A stretch of DNA of 36,790 nucleotides from Actinomycetota bacterium. GTDB lineage: Bacteria > Actinomycetota > Actinomycetes > Mycobacteriales > HKI-0501. The notes under the pieces are model-generated. The model saw only the letters and a list, made by a program, of their open reading frames with translations. It made no database searches and was not told the DNA's origin. The position numbers and the translations under genes were made by a program. Positions 15,491-22,135 of this stretch are shown here, one piece after another (position 1 is the first letter of the stretch; each line of letters starts with the position of its first letter). The DNA is taken from assembly GCA_030840805.1 (NCBI GenBank), contig JAVEDU010000085.1:1-36790 (forward strand). Reading direction: 5' to 3'.

Positions 15491-15973
15491 ATGGCGGCGG
15501 ACGCCGACGGGTTTGCGTTGATGATCCTGCGTGTCGAAGACCAGTGGCAGGTGTCGCCGCTCCCGGAGGCGGTGGCGGAGGACTTGGACGGCCTGGTGGG
15601 CGCGCTGCAACGGCAGTCCCGGCACCAGACGCCGATCGTGCTCGTCGATGTGGAGGACGAGTTCTTCGTCGCGGTGCGGCTCGACGGGGACGGGGAGCCG
15701 CGAGCCCTGCTGTCCGACGTCACCGCGGCGGCGGACTACGACCTCGCGGCCGACGTGCTGGACCTGCTCGGCGAGGACACGCCCGACGACCTCGAGGACA
15801 TCTGGCCGGCCGGCGACCTGGACCTGTTCGCGGACCTGGGCCTGCCGGAGCTCGAGCTCGGAGCGATCCTCGACGATCTCGACCTGTACGCCGATGAGAT
15901 GCTTCTCGCGATCGCGCGCCGACTGGGATTTGCCGATCAGCTGGCCGCCACGGTCGACATGGTTCCGCACTGA
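15491..15973 (+). CDS. TadA-associated protein, paralogue 1
   Basis: A 160-residue acidic protein of the family annotated as tRNA adenosine deaminase-associated protein, named only for its place beside tadA. The core VDVEDEFFVAVRLDGDGEPR, then LLSDVTAAADYDLAADVL, and the C-terminal DLDLFADLGLPELELGAIL segment followed by helices, match paralogue 2 encoded next (VECEDEFLVVMRVDGDDDPR, DLLEDLGTPGKELLLL). The ATG at 15491 has ggagg 5 bp upstream, so I prefer it over the in-frame GTG at 15485. It is 48 bp before paralogue 2, so an operon with tadA is likely. Molecular function is unknown; binding TadA or tRNA is a guess from context. Confidence 0.85.
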   Translation: MAADADGFALMILRVEDQWQVSPLPEAVAEDLDGLVGALQRQSRHQTPIVLVDVEDEFFVAVRLDGDGEPRALLSDVTAAADYDLAADVLDLLGEDTPDDLEDIWPAGDLDLFADLGLPELELGAILDDLDLYADEMLLAIARRLGFADQLAATVDMVPH

Positions 15974-16021
15974 GCCGGAACCGTCCCGCCAACCCCCGTC
16001 CCGTCTCGGAGCAGGAGAACC

Positions 16022-16549
16022 GTGTCGTACTTTGCTGCCGCCCTCGCCCGCGGGCGCGACGGCTGGACCGCCGCCGAGTTGGACCTCGACGGGGCCGAGG
16101 ACGTCCAGGAGATCGCCGAACGGGTCCGTGAGGTGGACCCGGACGCCGAGGTGTCGCTGCTGTTCGTCGAGTGCGAGGACGAGTTCCTCGTGGTGATGCG
16201 GGTCGACGGTGACGACGATCCGCGGGTCTTCGCGTCCGACGCGGCGTTCGCGGAGGAGTCCCGGGTCGGGGAGGTGCTGCTCGACGGCCTGGAACCGGCC
16301 ATCGGCGTCGTGGACCTCACCGAGGGCCTCGACGGCGAGGTCGGGTCCGCCGCCGAGGCGGACGACGAGGAGGAGACGCCGACGCTGCACCCGCTCGGCG
16401 AGGCGGACCTGCTGGAGGACCTCGGTACGCCCGGCAAGGAACTGCTCCTGCTCTGCGCCCACGAGGGCACGCTTCCCGCCGACGTGATGATGGAGATCTG
16501 CGTGCGCGCCGGTTGCGCGACCGCCCTCGAGGAACTGCGCGAGGGGTGA
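16022..16549 (+). CDS. TadA-associated protein, paralogue 2
   Basis: A 175-residue protein related to paralogue 1, with an extra acidic loop (AAEADDEEETPT, about residues 115-126). The start is GTG behind aggag, giving MSYFAAALARGRDGW, which is the usual N-terminus of the family. Its stop overlaps the tadA start (GTGA), so translation is coupled to the deaminase gene. Tight coupling makes this copy the better candidate for a functional partner of TadA. It has two Cys in the C-terminal helix region (ICVRAGC) and one in LLCAHEG that paralogue 1 lacks. No catalytic motif is visible. Confidence 0.87.
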   Translation: MSYFAAALARGRDGWTAAELDLDGAEDVQEIAERVREVDPDAEVSLLFVECEDEFLVVMRVDGDDDPRVFASDAAFAEESRVGEVLLDGLEPAIGVVDLTEGLDGEVGSAAEADDEEETPTLHPLGEADLLEDLGTPGKELLLLCAHEGTLPADVMMEICVRAGCATALEELREG

Positions 16550-17010
16550 CCGCCCCGTACGAGCCGTGGGTACGCCGGGCGCTCGAGGTGGGCGCCGCCG
16601 CGGTCGCCACCGGAGACGTACCGGTCGGCGCGGTCGTGTACGGGCCGGACGGCACCGAGCTCGCTGCCGCCTGCAATGCCCGCGAGGCCACCGGCGACCC
16701 GACCGCCCATGCGGAGGTGCTGGCGCTGCGGGCCGCGGCCGAGATCGTGGGGGAGTGGCGGCTGTCCGGCTGCACGCTGGTCGTGACGCTGGAGCCGTGC
16801 ACGATGTGCGCCGGCGCGCTCGTGCTGGCCCGGGTGGACCGGGTCGTGTTCGGCGCCTGGGACCCCAAGGCGGGCGCGGCCGGGTCCCTCTGGGACGTGG
16901 TCCGCGACCGCCGGTTGAACCACCGCCCGGAGGTCGTCGGCGGCGTGCTCGCCGACGAGTGCGGGGCGGCGCTGCGCGGGTTCTTCGACGGGCACCGTCC
17001 GGCGGGCTGA
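16546..17010 (+). CDS. tadA: tRNA-specific adenosine deaminase
   Basis: It converts adenosine to inosine at wobble position 34 of tRNA-Arg(ACG), a zinc-dependent hydrolytic deamination. The 154-residue protein has the zinc and proton-shuttle motif HAE (His55, Glu57) and PCTMC (Cys85, Cys88), plus GDVPVGAVV and CNAREATGDPTAHAE typical of TadA. The ending DVVRDRRLNHRPEVVGGVLA also fits. I chose the GTG at 16546 because it overlaps the previous stop and the protein then has family length. It is followed by tRNA-Ser(CGA) 52 bp on, an arrangement also known (from memory) in mycobacteria. Confidence 0.95.
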   Translation: MTAPYEPWVRRALEVGAAAVATGDVPVGAVVYGPDGTELAAACNAREATGDPTAHAEVLALRAAAEIVGEWRLSGCTLVVTLEPCTMCAGALVLARVDRVVFGAWDPKAGAAGSLWDVVRDRRLNHRPEVVGGVLADECGAALRGFFDGHRPAG

Positions 17011-17049
17011 CCGCGGCATCCCGCGGTGCGTTCGCGCGCGGGACTCGGG

Positions 17050-17055
17050 TACCCT
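17050..17055 (+). promoter_or_regulatory. -10 box TACCCT of tRNA-Ser(CGA)
   Basis: TACCCT ends 7 bp before the tRNA 5' end, the correct place for its promoter. Confidence 0.5.
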
Positions 17056-17062
17056 CGTCCGC

Positions 17063-17150
17063 GGTAGCGTGTCCGAGCGGCCGAAGGAGCACGCCTCGAA
17101 AGCGTGTGAGGTGCAAGCCTCCGTGGGTTCAAATCCCACCGCTACCGCCA
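17063..17150 (+). tRNA. tRNA-Ser (anticodon CGA)
   Basis: Acceptor ggtagcg (17063-17069) pairs with cgctacc (17140-17146). Anticodon stem cacgc/gcgtg encloses loop ctcgaaa with anticodon CGA at 17097-17099. There is a long variable arm (tgaggtgcaagcctcc) as expected for Ser, T stem gtggg/cccac, discriminator G and encoded CCA (17148-17150). It reads UCG. Integrase remnant sequence follows within 90 bp, so its 3' end may have been an attachment site. Confidence 0.97.
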
Positions 17151-17164
17151 GCGCGTGACAACGA

Positions 17165-17200
17165 GACGCCGGGTCGGTCCGACAGGACCGGCCCGGCGTC
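17165..17200 (+). terminator. Hairpin terminator after tRNA-Ser, copy 1 of a repeated hairpin
   Basis: gacgccgggtcggtcc (17165-17180), loop gaca, ggaccggcccggcgtc (17185-17200): 16 pairs with one G-U. The same stem recurs at 18512-18549. Confidence 0.75.
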
Positions 17201-17236
17201 GTTCGTAGTCCCGGTTCCAGTCTCATCTGCCCCTCG

Positions 17237-17484
17237 TCAGACGGCCGGGGCGGGGCCCGTGGGCGCTACGTCAGCCGGGCTCGCGTCCTCAGTCCAGCGC
17301 AGTCCGCCGATCCGTCGGGCGACGTCCTGCCGGACCGGATCGGTCATGTGCTGCCATCGCGGTGGTGGACCACCCCATGAGTCGCATGACGGCGCGCTGG
17401 GCCACCCCGGGCAGCAGGAGGACGGTGGCGGCCGTGTGCCGGGCGTCGTGCCATCGCCCATCCCTCGGGCCGCTGGGTGTCAGA
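17237..17484 (-). pseudogene. Tyrosine recombinase (integrase) C-terminal remnant
   Basis: On the minus strand WHDARHTAATVLLLPGV, then AVMRLMGWSTTAMA, is the HxxR box and following helix of actinophage-type integrases. In intact relatives the next residues are about KRYQHMTD with the catalytic Tyr. Here the frame jumps straight to QHMTDPVRQDVARRIGGLRW, about 10-11 nt are missing and the Tyr codon is gone. Upstream, only LTPSGPRDGRW precedes the HxxR box, so the catalytic domain start and N-terminal domains are absent. The fragment is 87 bp from tRNA-Ser(CGA), a standard integration site. It is dead. The remaining part of the gap to 17780 holds no other gene that I can support. Confidence 0.8.
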
Positions 17485-17725
17485 ACCGGCGGCGGATCGC
17501 TCGCCACCGATGACGACGCGCGCCTCCTCGGCCGCGGACCCGGGTACCGGGTGACACGTCGAGGCCACGACGGCCCCAGTCCTCCGAGGACGCCATGGTT
17601 ACTCGACGTAGTGATGATCAACACCCTAGGTAATGGACGGCTGGGGCGAAATGTCGTGAATCCTGATCACCCAGAGCGACAACACGCGTGCACAGCGCCA
17701 TGCACACGAATGGAGCAGTGACGCG

Positions 17726-17752
17726 ACGTGAGTTTTTGCGTTTACTCCACGT
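17726..17752. repeat. AT-richer inverted repeat upstream of the surface protein
   Basis: acgtgagt (17726-17733) pairs with actccacgt (17744-17752) with one bulged base and a T-rich loop. It sits in an unusually AT-rich stretch 28 bp before the ATG at 17781, so an operator or promoter element is possible. Confidence 0.35.
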
Positions 17753-17780
17753 GACCTGCTCCCGCCCCGGAAGGACTCCG

Positions 17781-18494
17781 ATGTTCGACTCCGTGCGTAG
17801 CTCACTTCCCGATGCGGTTCGGCGCAGCTGCGTGGTCGCGCTGGCGGCCGGCGCTGTGCTCTGTGCCGCGTCCGCCCCCGCGTTCGCCACGGGTTCGCAC
17901 GGCGGCGGGCCCGGCCACGGGACCTGCGAGAAGTCCTACGCCCAGCACGGCAAGGGCGACAGCAACGGCGGCCACGGCAAGGGCGGTCACGGCAAGGGCG
18001 GTCACGACAAGGGCAAGCCCGGCGACTGCAAGCCGGCCCCGCCGAAGCCGTCTCCCTCGAAGCCGTGCCCCAAGCCGAGCCACCCCGTGCCGTCGCAGTC
18101 GCCGAGCCACCCCGTGCCGTCGCAGTCGCCGAGCATCCCGGTGCCGTCGGAGTCGCCCAGTCTCCCGGTGCCGTCGGAGAGCCCCACCGGCCCGGTGATC
18201 CCGAGCAACCCGATCCCGTCGGAGACGCCGAGTGAGGGCGTTCCGACGACGGGCCCGAGCGCGACCCCGTCGGAGTCCCCGAGCGAGGGTGTCCCGTCGA
18301 CCGGCCCGAGCGCGACCCCGTCGGCCGGTGTCGGCGGTGTGGAGGAGACGCGCGGTAGCACTCCCGGCATCGGCGGCCTCCCGGTCACCGGTACCTCGCT
18401 GCTCGGTTTCGGCGCCGCCGGCGTGACGCTGCTCCTCGTCGGCCTGGCGCTCCTGCGCGCCACCCGTCGCACCCAGGGCAAGCGGGCCGTCTGA
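17781..18494 (+). CDS. LPXTG cell-wall-anchored surface protein
   Basis: A 237-residue exported protein. Residues 1-36 form a signal peptide ending CAASAPAFA. Next come a His/Gly/Lys stretch (GGHGKGGHGKGGHDKGKPGD), then a Pro/Ser stalk of four 9-residue repeats xPVPSxSPS (DNA 18081-18188) and a 17-residue unit EGVPTTGPSATPSESPS repeated once (from 18234). LPVTG at 200-204, a hydrophobic helix, and a basic tail RRTQGKRAV form a complete sortase sorting signal. ATG 17781 is preceded by ggaagga. The stalk should span the wall and the charged N-part be surface-exposed. Ligand and role are unknown. No sortase gene is in the window. A hairpin terminator follows 17 bp after the stop. Confidence 0.85.
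   Translation: MFDSVRSSLPDAVRRSCVVALAAGAVLCAASAPAFATGSHGGGPGHGTCEKSYAQHGKGDSNGGHGKGGHGKGGHDKGKPGDCKPAPPKPSPSKPCPKPSHPVPSQSPSHPVPSQSPSIPVPSESPSLPVPSESPTGPVIPSNPIPSETPSEGVPTTGPSATPSESPSEGVPSTGPSATPSAGVGGVEETRGSTPGIGGLPVTGTSLLGFGAAGVTLLLVGLALLRATRRTQGKRAV
18081..18188 (+). repeat. 27-bp tandem repeat in the surface-protein stalk
   Basis: Four units at 18081, 18108, 18135 and 18162 encode HPVPSQSPS, HPVPSQSPS, IPVPSESPS and LPVPSESPT. Codon use is nearly identical between units, so slippage could change the number of units. Confidence 0.85.
18234..18320 (+). repeat. 51-bp imperfect repeat in the surface-protein stalk
   Basis: The unit at 18234-18284 encodes EGVPTTGPSATPSESPS; the second from 18285 encodes EGVPSTGPSATPS before diverging. 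Confidence 0.75.
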
Positions 18495-18511
18495 GCCCGC
18501 AGGTACGACCT

Positions 18512-18549
18512 CGACGCCGGGTCGGTCCCACGGGACCGGCCCGGCGTCG
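18512..18549 (+). terminator. Hairpin terminator, copy 2 of the repeated hairpin
   Basis: cgacgccgggtcggtccc (18512-18529) and gggaccggcccggcgtcg (18532-18549). It shares its stem with 17165-17200, differing mainly at the loop. It ends the surface-protein transcript, and being symmetric may also serve the minus-strand gene at 18561-18851. Confidence 0.75.
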
Positions 18550-18560
18550 TGCTGAGCTGG

Positions 18561-18851
18561 CTAACGGAACAGGAAGTTCCAGATGTGCCGGCCCAACCGG
18601 AGACGCCCGCCGGAACCGGCGCACCGGCGGCAGGGGGCGTAGCTGGATCCGAACGGCGCCTTGCGGCTCCCGCTCCCACCGCAGGCACGGCAGCGCCGGT
18701 ACGGGAAGATCCGGCACGTGAGGAGGTACCAGACGACCAGAAAGGCCGCCACGAGAACGGCACGGAACAGGAGAACGGCGTCGGAGCCCACAGCGCCTCC
18801 AAGGAGGATCCGGGCGAACACGGGCCTGTCGGTGACCCGGGAACGTAGCAC
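18561..18851 (-). CDS. Small membrane protein with two CxxCxGSG zinc-type motifs
   Basis: A 96-residue protein. Residues about 24-46 form one membrane helix (AVLLFRAVLVAAFLVVWYLL). Then come CRACGGSG (54-61) and CRRCAGSG (74-81), the DnaJ cysteine-rich repeat pattern CxxCxGxG, twice, enough for one zinc site. A basic tail RLRLGRHIWNFLFR follows. No J domain is present. The GTG at 18851 is used for want of a better site; GTG codons a few residues further in are equally possible. It converges with the surface-protein gene. A membrane-tethered zinc ribbon could bind unfolded proteins or partners, but no function is established. Confidence 0.72.
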   Translation of the reverse strand: MLRSRVTDRPVFARILLGGAVGSDAVLLFRAVLVAAFLVVWYLLTCRIFPYRRCRACGGSGSRKAPFGSSYAPCRRCAGSGGRLRLGRHIWNFLFR

Positions 18852-19038
18852 CGGTCCGGCCGCCCCGTGGTCCCCCGTCAGCCGGGAAGTCCTCGCCGGG
18901 CCGTGACGCCCAGACTCCGCGGCGACGGCGGCATGCGCCGAGTCGGTGCGGTCCTCGTCCGCCGAGGACGAACGCGGTAACTCGATAGAATCGGGTCATC
19001 ACGCCTTGTTGCGGGCGACGTTCAACAGAGATGGCTCC

Positions 19039-20499
19039 ATGACCTTCCTCCTCGCCGCCCGTCCCGCCTGGCTCTCCCCCCGCGTCGCCCGCGTCGAGGT
19101 GCTGTCCGGCCTCGTCGTCGCGCTGGCGCTCATCCCGGAGGCGATCTCCTTCTCGATCCTGGCGGGCGTGGACCCGCGGGTCGGGCTGTTCGCCTCGTTC
19201 ACGATGGCGGTGACCATCGCGTTCACGGGCGGTCGCCCGGCCATGATCTCGGCCGCGACCGGCGCGGTGGCACTGGTGGTCGCACCGCTCGCGAAGGAGC
19301 ACGGGCTCGACCACCTGATCGCGGCGGTGATCGTCGGCGGGCTGTTCCAGGTGGTGCTCGCCGCGGCCGGCGTCGCGCGGCTGATGCGGTTCGTGCCCCG
19401 CAGCGTGATGGTCGGCTTCGTGAACGCCCTGGCGATCCTGATCTTCCTCGCCCAGCTGCCGCATCTGGTGCATGTGCCGTGGCTCGTCTACCCGCTCACC
19501 GCGCTGGCGCTGCTGATCATCGTGGGGCTGCCGAGGCTGACCGGGGCGGTGCCCGCGCCGCTCGTCGCGATCGTGGTGATCACGGTGCTGACCGTCGCGG
19601 GGGCGGTGGCGGTACCGACCGTCGGCGACCAGGGCGAGCTGCCGTCGAGCCTGCCGACCCTCGGCCTACCGGACATCCCGTACAGCTGGGACACGTTCCG
19701 GCTCATCGCGCCCTACGCGCTGGGGATCGCGCTCGTCGGCCTGATGGAGTCGCTGATGACAGCCAAGCTGGTCGACGACATCACCGACACCCACTCGTCG
19801 AAGACCCGGGAGAGCTGGGGCCAGGGCGTCGCCAACATCGTCACCGGTTTCTTCGGCGGCATGGGCGGTTGCGCGATGATCGGTCAGACGATGATCAACG
19901 TGCGCAACGGCGCCCGCACCCGGCTGTCCACGTTCCTCGCCGGGGTGTTCCTGCTCATCCTGGTGGTCGCGCTCGGCGACGTCGTCGGCGTCATCCCGAT
20001 GGCCGCGCTGGTGGGCGTGATGATCTTCGTGTCGGCGGCGACGTTCGACTGGCACAGCGTCCGCCCCGGCACGCTGCGGCGGATGCCGAAGAGCGAGACC
20101 ACGGTGATGGTCGCGACGGTCGCCGTCGTGGTCGCCACCCACAACCTCGCGATCGGGGTCGTCGCCGGCGTGCTGGTCGCGATGGTGCTGTTCGCCCGGC
20201 GGGTCGCCCACCTGGTGACGGTGGACCGTTCGGCGGGCCCCGACGAGGCGGTGTACCGGGTGCGCGGCGAGCTCTTCTTCGCCTCCAGCAACGACCTGGT
20301 CGGCCAGTTCGACTACGCGGGCGATCCCGCCCGGGTGGTGGTCGACCTGTCCGACGCCCACGTCTGGGATGCCTCGTCGGTCGCCGCGCTCGACGCGATC
20401 ACCACGCGGTACACCGCGCGCGGCAAGTCCGTGCGGATCACCGGGTTGAACCAGGTCAGCACCGACCTGCACGACCGGCTCGCCGGTCAGCTCTCCTGA
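19039..20499 (+). CDS. SulP-family anion transporter with STAS domain
   Basis: A 486-residue inner-membrane transporter for sulfate, bicarbonate or another anion. About ten to twelve hydrophobic helices occupy residues 15-395, with ALALIPEAISFSILAGVDPR, FTGGRPAMISAATGA and FGGMGGCAMIGQTMIN as family marks. A cytoplasmic STAS domain follows from about 400 (VYRVRGELFFASSNDLV, VVVDLSDAHVWDASSVAALD). The ATG at 19039 gives a normal N-terminus; the frame is open upstream to 18946. TAGAAT at 18986-18991 could be a -10 box. The 3' end overlaps the convergent GDPD gene by 13 bp. Sulfate versus bicarbonate cannot be told; no carbonic anhydrase gene is adjacent. Confidence 0.93.
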   Translation: MTFLLAARPAWLSPRVARVEVLSGLVVALALIPEAISFSILAGVDPRVGLFASFTMAVTIAFTGGRPAMISAATGAVALVVAPLAKEHGLDHLIAAVIVGGLFQVVLAAAGVARLMRFVPRSVMVGFVNALAILIFLAQLPHLVHVPWLVYPLTALALLIIVGLPRLTGAVPAPLVAIVVITVLTVAGAVAVPTVGDQGELPSSLPTLGLPDIPYSWDTFRLIAPYALGIALVGLMESLMTAKLVDDITDTHSSKTRESWGQGVANIVTGFFGGMGGCAMIGQTMINVRNGARTRLSTFLAGVFLLILVVALGDVVGVIPMAALVGVMIFVSAATFDWHSVRPGTLRRMPKSETTVMVATVAVVVATHNLAIGVVAGVLVAMVLFARRVAHLVTVDRSAGPDEAVYRVRGELFFASSNDLVGQFDYAGDPARVVVDLSDAHVWDASSVAALDAITTRYTARGKSVRITGLNQVSTDLHDRLAGQLS

Positions 20500-21500
20500 T
20501 ATCTGCGCGGCAGCCGGAGGCAGTGCTCCGCCATCACCTCGCGGAGCCGGTCCGGGTAGTCGGTGATCATCCCGTCGACGCCGTCGGCGATCAGTTTCTC
20601 CATCGTGGGCCTGTCGTCCACGGTCCACGGGATGACCTTCATCCCCGCCGCGTGCGCCTCGGCCACCATGGCCCTGGTCGTGTACGGGCGGTAGCCCGGA
20701 TCGGTGACCGTGCCGTTCTGCGGGTCGCCGTGGACGGGCGAGATCGCGTCGGCGCCGAACGACGTCGCCGCCGCGACCAGGTCACCGCCGAAGTCGTCGA
20801 TGTCGAGGCCGCCGAGCCACGGTGACTTCCCCGGCATGCCGGCCTGCAGGAACTGCTGCCCGTTCGTCAGCGCCACGATCGGCAGCCGCGGCTCCACCTG
20901 GCGCATCCGCATCAGCGCGCCCCAGTCGAAGCTCTCGATCGTGACCTGGCGCAGCAGGTGTGCCCGCCGGACCTCCCGGGCGACCACCCGCACGAACTGC
21001 TCCCGCGGCGCGGTCTCCAGCGGCGCGGCCGCCTCGACCTTGGTCTCCACGTTCAGCTTCACGCCGTACGCCCGGTAGGAGTGCACGAGGTCGAACACCT
21101 CGCGCAGCAGCGGCATCCGGGCGCCGGGGCTCGGCCGCTGCCCGGGGAACTGGGGGAGGGTCTGCGAGCCACAGTCGAGCGTGCGGACCTCGGCCAGCGT
21201 GAGGGTCACGAGGTACCGGCCGACGTAGTGCCCGGTCGTGTCCCGGCACTTGGCGCCGGACACCTGCCGGTCGTGGGTGACGACCGCCTGGCCGTCCTCG
21301 GTCAGCTGTACGTCCATCTCCAGCGTGCTGACCCCGAGCTCCAGGCCGTTGGCGAAGGCCGCGAGGGTGCTCTCGACCACGAGGCCGAGGCCACCGCGGT
21401 GGGCCTGGAGATCGAAGGTCCGGCCGTGGGCCGACGCGGGCGCCGCGGGAACGAGGAGCGCGACCGCGGTGGCGGCGGCGAGGAGCAGGCGAGGGGGCAT
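20487..21500 (-). CDS. Secreted glycerophosphodiester phosphodiesterase
   Basis: It hydrolyses glycerophosphodiesters to glycerol 3-phosphate and an alcohol, outside the membrane. The 337-residue protein has a signal peptide to about residue 24 (AAPASA), with no lipobox Cys. It has the GDPD motifs HRG (His34-Arg35), VVESTLAAF with Glu43, EMDVQLTEDG (Glu61, Asp63) and VVTHD with His76, then the barrel through GMKVIPWTVDD and DGVDGMITDYP. Start ATG at 21500 gives the signal peptide directly. It is the last gene of a minus-strand run (glycosyltransferase, two-repeat protein, GDPD), 50 bp after its neighbour. Lipid-phosphate scavenging or teichoic-acid turnover is the likely role. Confidence 0.93.
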   Translation of the reverse strand: MPPRLLLAAATAVALLVPAAPASAHGRTFDLQAHRGGLGLVVESTLAAFANGLELGVSTLEMDVQLTEDGQAVVTHDRQVSGAKCRDTTGHYVGRYLVTLTLAEVRTLDCGSQTLPQFPGQRPSPGARMPLLREVFDLVHSYRAYGVKLNVETKVEAAAPLETAPREQFVRVVAREVRRAHLLRQVTIESFDWGALMRMRQVEPRLPIVALTNGQQFLQAGMPGKSPWLGGLDIDDFGGDLVAAATSFGADAISPVHGDPQNGTVTDPGYRPYTTRAMVAEAHAAGMKVIPWTVDDRPTMEKLIADGVDGMITDYPDRLREVMAEHCLRLPRRYQES

Positions 21501-21550
21501 CCCGGGAGTCTCCCGGCACCCGGTGCACGGCGTTCGACGGGAAGGTGACG

Positions 21551-22126
21551 TCAGCGCGGCGAGTACGCCCACGGTCGCCGCAGGTCGAAGAACGTCAGGT
21601 CACCGACGAGCTCGTCCAGCGCGGTGGTGTCGACCGGCGGCTGGGTGCGGGCGCCCTCCCACGCGGCGTCCTCGGACGAGAAGTACACCGCCTGCGTGAA
21701 CCCGCCGTCGCCGTGCAGGCCCATGAGGCCGCCCATGATGTCGGTCCGCGTCTCCGCCTGCCAGCCACTGGCGTCCGCCAGCACCTGCTGGAGCCGTTCG
21801 AGGTCGGAGATCCGGCCCTGGAGCACCTGGACGTATCCCGCGTCGGCGGAGTCGCCACCGAGCTGGGTCATCACCCGGGGGCAGTCCTGGCGGGTCATCG
21901 GCTCCGCACTGAGCCCGCACATCTGTGCCCACCAGGCGTCACCCGCGTCGGTGGGCGTGGCCGTGTCCGCGGATTCGAACCGGACGAGCGTGATCGACCG
22001 GCCGTCGGAGGTGACCCCTGCCGTCGTGCCGACCCACCCCGGCCCGAGGGTGTCCGACCAGCGGTGCAGCGCCGCGTGTACCTCCTCCGGGTCGGTGACC
22101 CGGCCCCGGTAGACCTGCAGGAACAT
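21551..22126 (-). CDS. Two-repeat protein resembling dimeric alpha-beta barrel (ABM-like) proteins
   Basis: A 191-residue cytosolic protein with two similar halves. MFLQVYRGRVTDPEEVHAAL and YVQVLQGRISDLERLQQVL each open a beta-alpha unit. Each continues to a strand-loop with SITLVRFESADTA or TQAVYFSSEDAAWEG. This looks like two ferredoxin-like units of the antibiotic-biosynthesis-monooxygenase superfamily fused in one chain. ATG 22126 has gaggagg upstream, and the preceding glycosyltransferase stops 9 bp before. I cannot assign a substrate, and nearby biosynthetic genes are absent. Fold is inferred from pattern only. Confidence 0.75.
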   Translation of the reverse strand: MFLQVYRGRVTDPEEVHAALHRWSDTLGPGWVGTTAGVTSDGRSITLVRFESADTATPTDAGDAWWAQMCGLSAEPMTRQDCPRVMTQLGGDSADAGYVQVLQGRISDLERLQQVLADASGWQAETRTDIMGGLMGLHGDGGFTQAVYFSSEDAAWEGARTQPPVDTTALDELVGDLTFFDLRRPWAYSPR

Positions 22127-22135
22127 GGCTCCTCC

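Noticed and set aside
17289-17624. Full-length integrase ORF beginning at 17624
   Set aside because: Residues before the HxxR region do not resemble an integrase. Only the C-terminal part is supported.
18960-18991. TAGAAT as a firm SulP promoter
   Set aside because: No -35 box at 16-19 bp and a 48-bp leader with only a weak ribosome site; kept as a mention in the SulP entry.
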